NCBI GenBank assembly: GCA_903834675.1
Contig: CAILKC010000212.1
Coordinates: 1-5,786 of the forward strand
Source of the DNA: an uncultured Victivallales bacterium
Lineage (GTDB): Bacteria > Verrucomicrobiota > Lentisphaeria > Oligosphaerales > JAFGRS01
Direction: 5' to 3'
Length of the DNA: 5,786 bases
The notes below the pieces were generated by a model that saw only the letters and a list, made by a program, of their open reading frames with translations, did no database searches and was not told the DNA's origin. Below are positions 5,779-5,786 of the stretch, one piece after another. A program made the position numbers and the translations under genes. Position 1 is the stretch's first letter. Each line of letters opens with the position of its first letter.

Positions 5779-5786
5779 CAGACGCA

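Overview
The window is GC-rich (roughly 60-65% by eye) and almost entirely coding. It holds six genes, all on the minus strand and packed as one apparent operon transcribed from right to left. Both ends of the operon lie outside the window: the first gene starts at or beyond the right edge, and the last gene runs off the left edge. No promoter, terminator, RNA gene, mobile element, CRISPR array or long repeat is visible. No inter-gene gap exceeds 61 bp, and no product shows an obvious signal peptide or membrane segment, so all look cytoplasmic.

Layout in transcription order: (1) 5778-4699, M42 metallopeptidase A; (2) 4702-3647, M42 metallopeptidase B; (3) 3650-2655, M42 metallopeptidase C; (4) 2627-1575, alpha/beta hydrolase with a Ser-Asp-His triad; (5) 1513-677, TIM-barrel sugar phosphate isomerase/epimerase of the ketose 3-epimerase type; (6) 660 to beyond position 1, a DUF6807 ('PmoA family') protein, 220 N-terminal residues visible. 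Genes 1/2 and 2/3 are joined by 4-bp ATGA stop/start overlaps, which implies translational coupling. The later genes are 27, 61 and 16 bp apart, each with its own recognisable Shine-Dalgarno sequence.

The three M42 enzymes are clearly different from one another, so this is an old paralogous set rather than a recent duplication. M42 enzymes form dodecameric tetrahedral (TET) aminopeptidase particles that finish the breakdown of short peptides. Three coupled paralogues suggest complementary specificities, possibly a mixed particle. The downstream half (esterase-like hydrolase, ketose epimerase, DUF6807) looks like carbohydrate or glycoside catabolism. One reading is a scavenging operon for glycosylated or mixed peptide/sugar material, but the link between the two halves is inference from co-orientation only.

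Host: GC richness, Shine-Dalgarno use and the DUF6807 plus TIM-barrel isomerase pair suggest an uncultured or environmental bacterium of the Planctomycetota, Verrucomicrobiota, Lentisphaerota, Armatimonadota or Hydrogenedentota kind. The phylum cannot be fixed from this window. I see no clear evidence of a wholly new system. The most notable items are the coupled M42 triplet, its union with a sugar module, and the uncharacterised DUF6807 protein.
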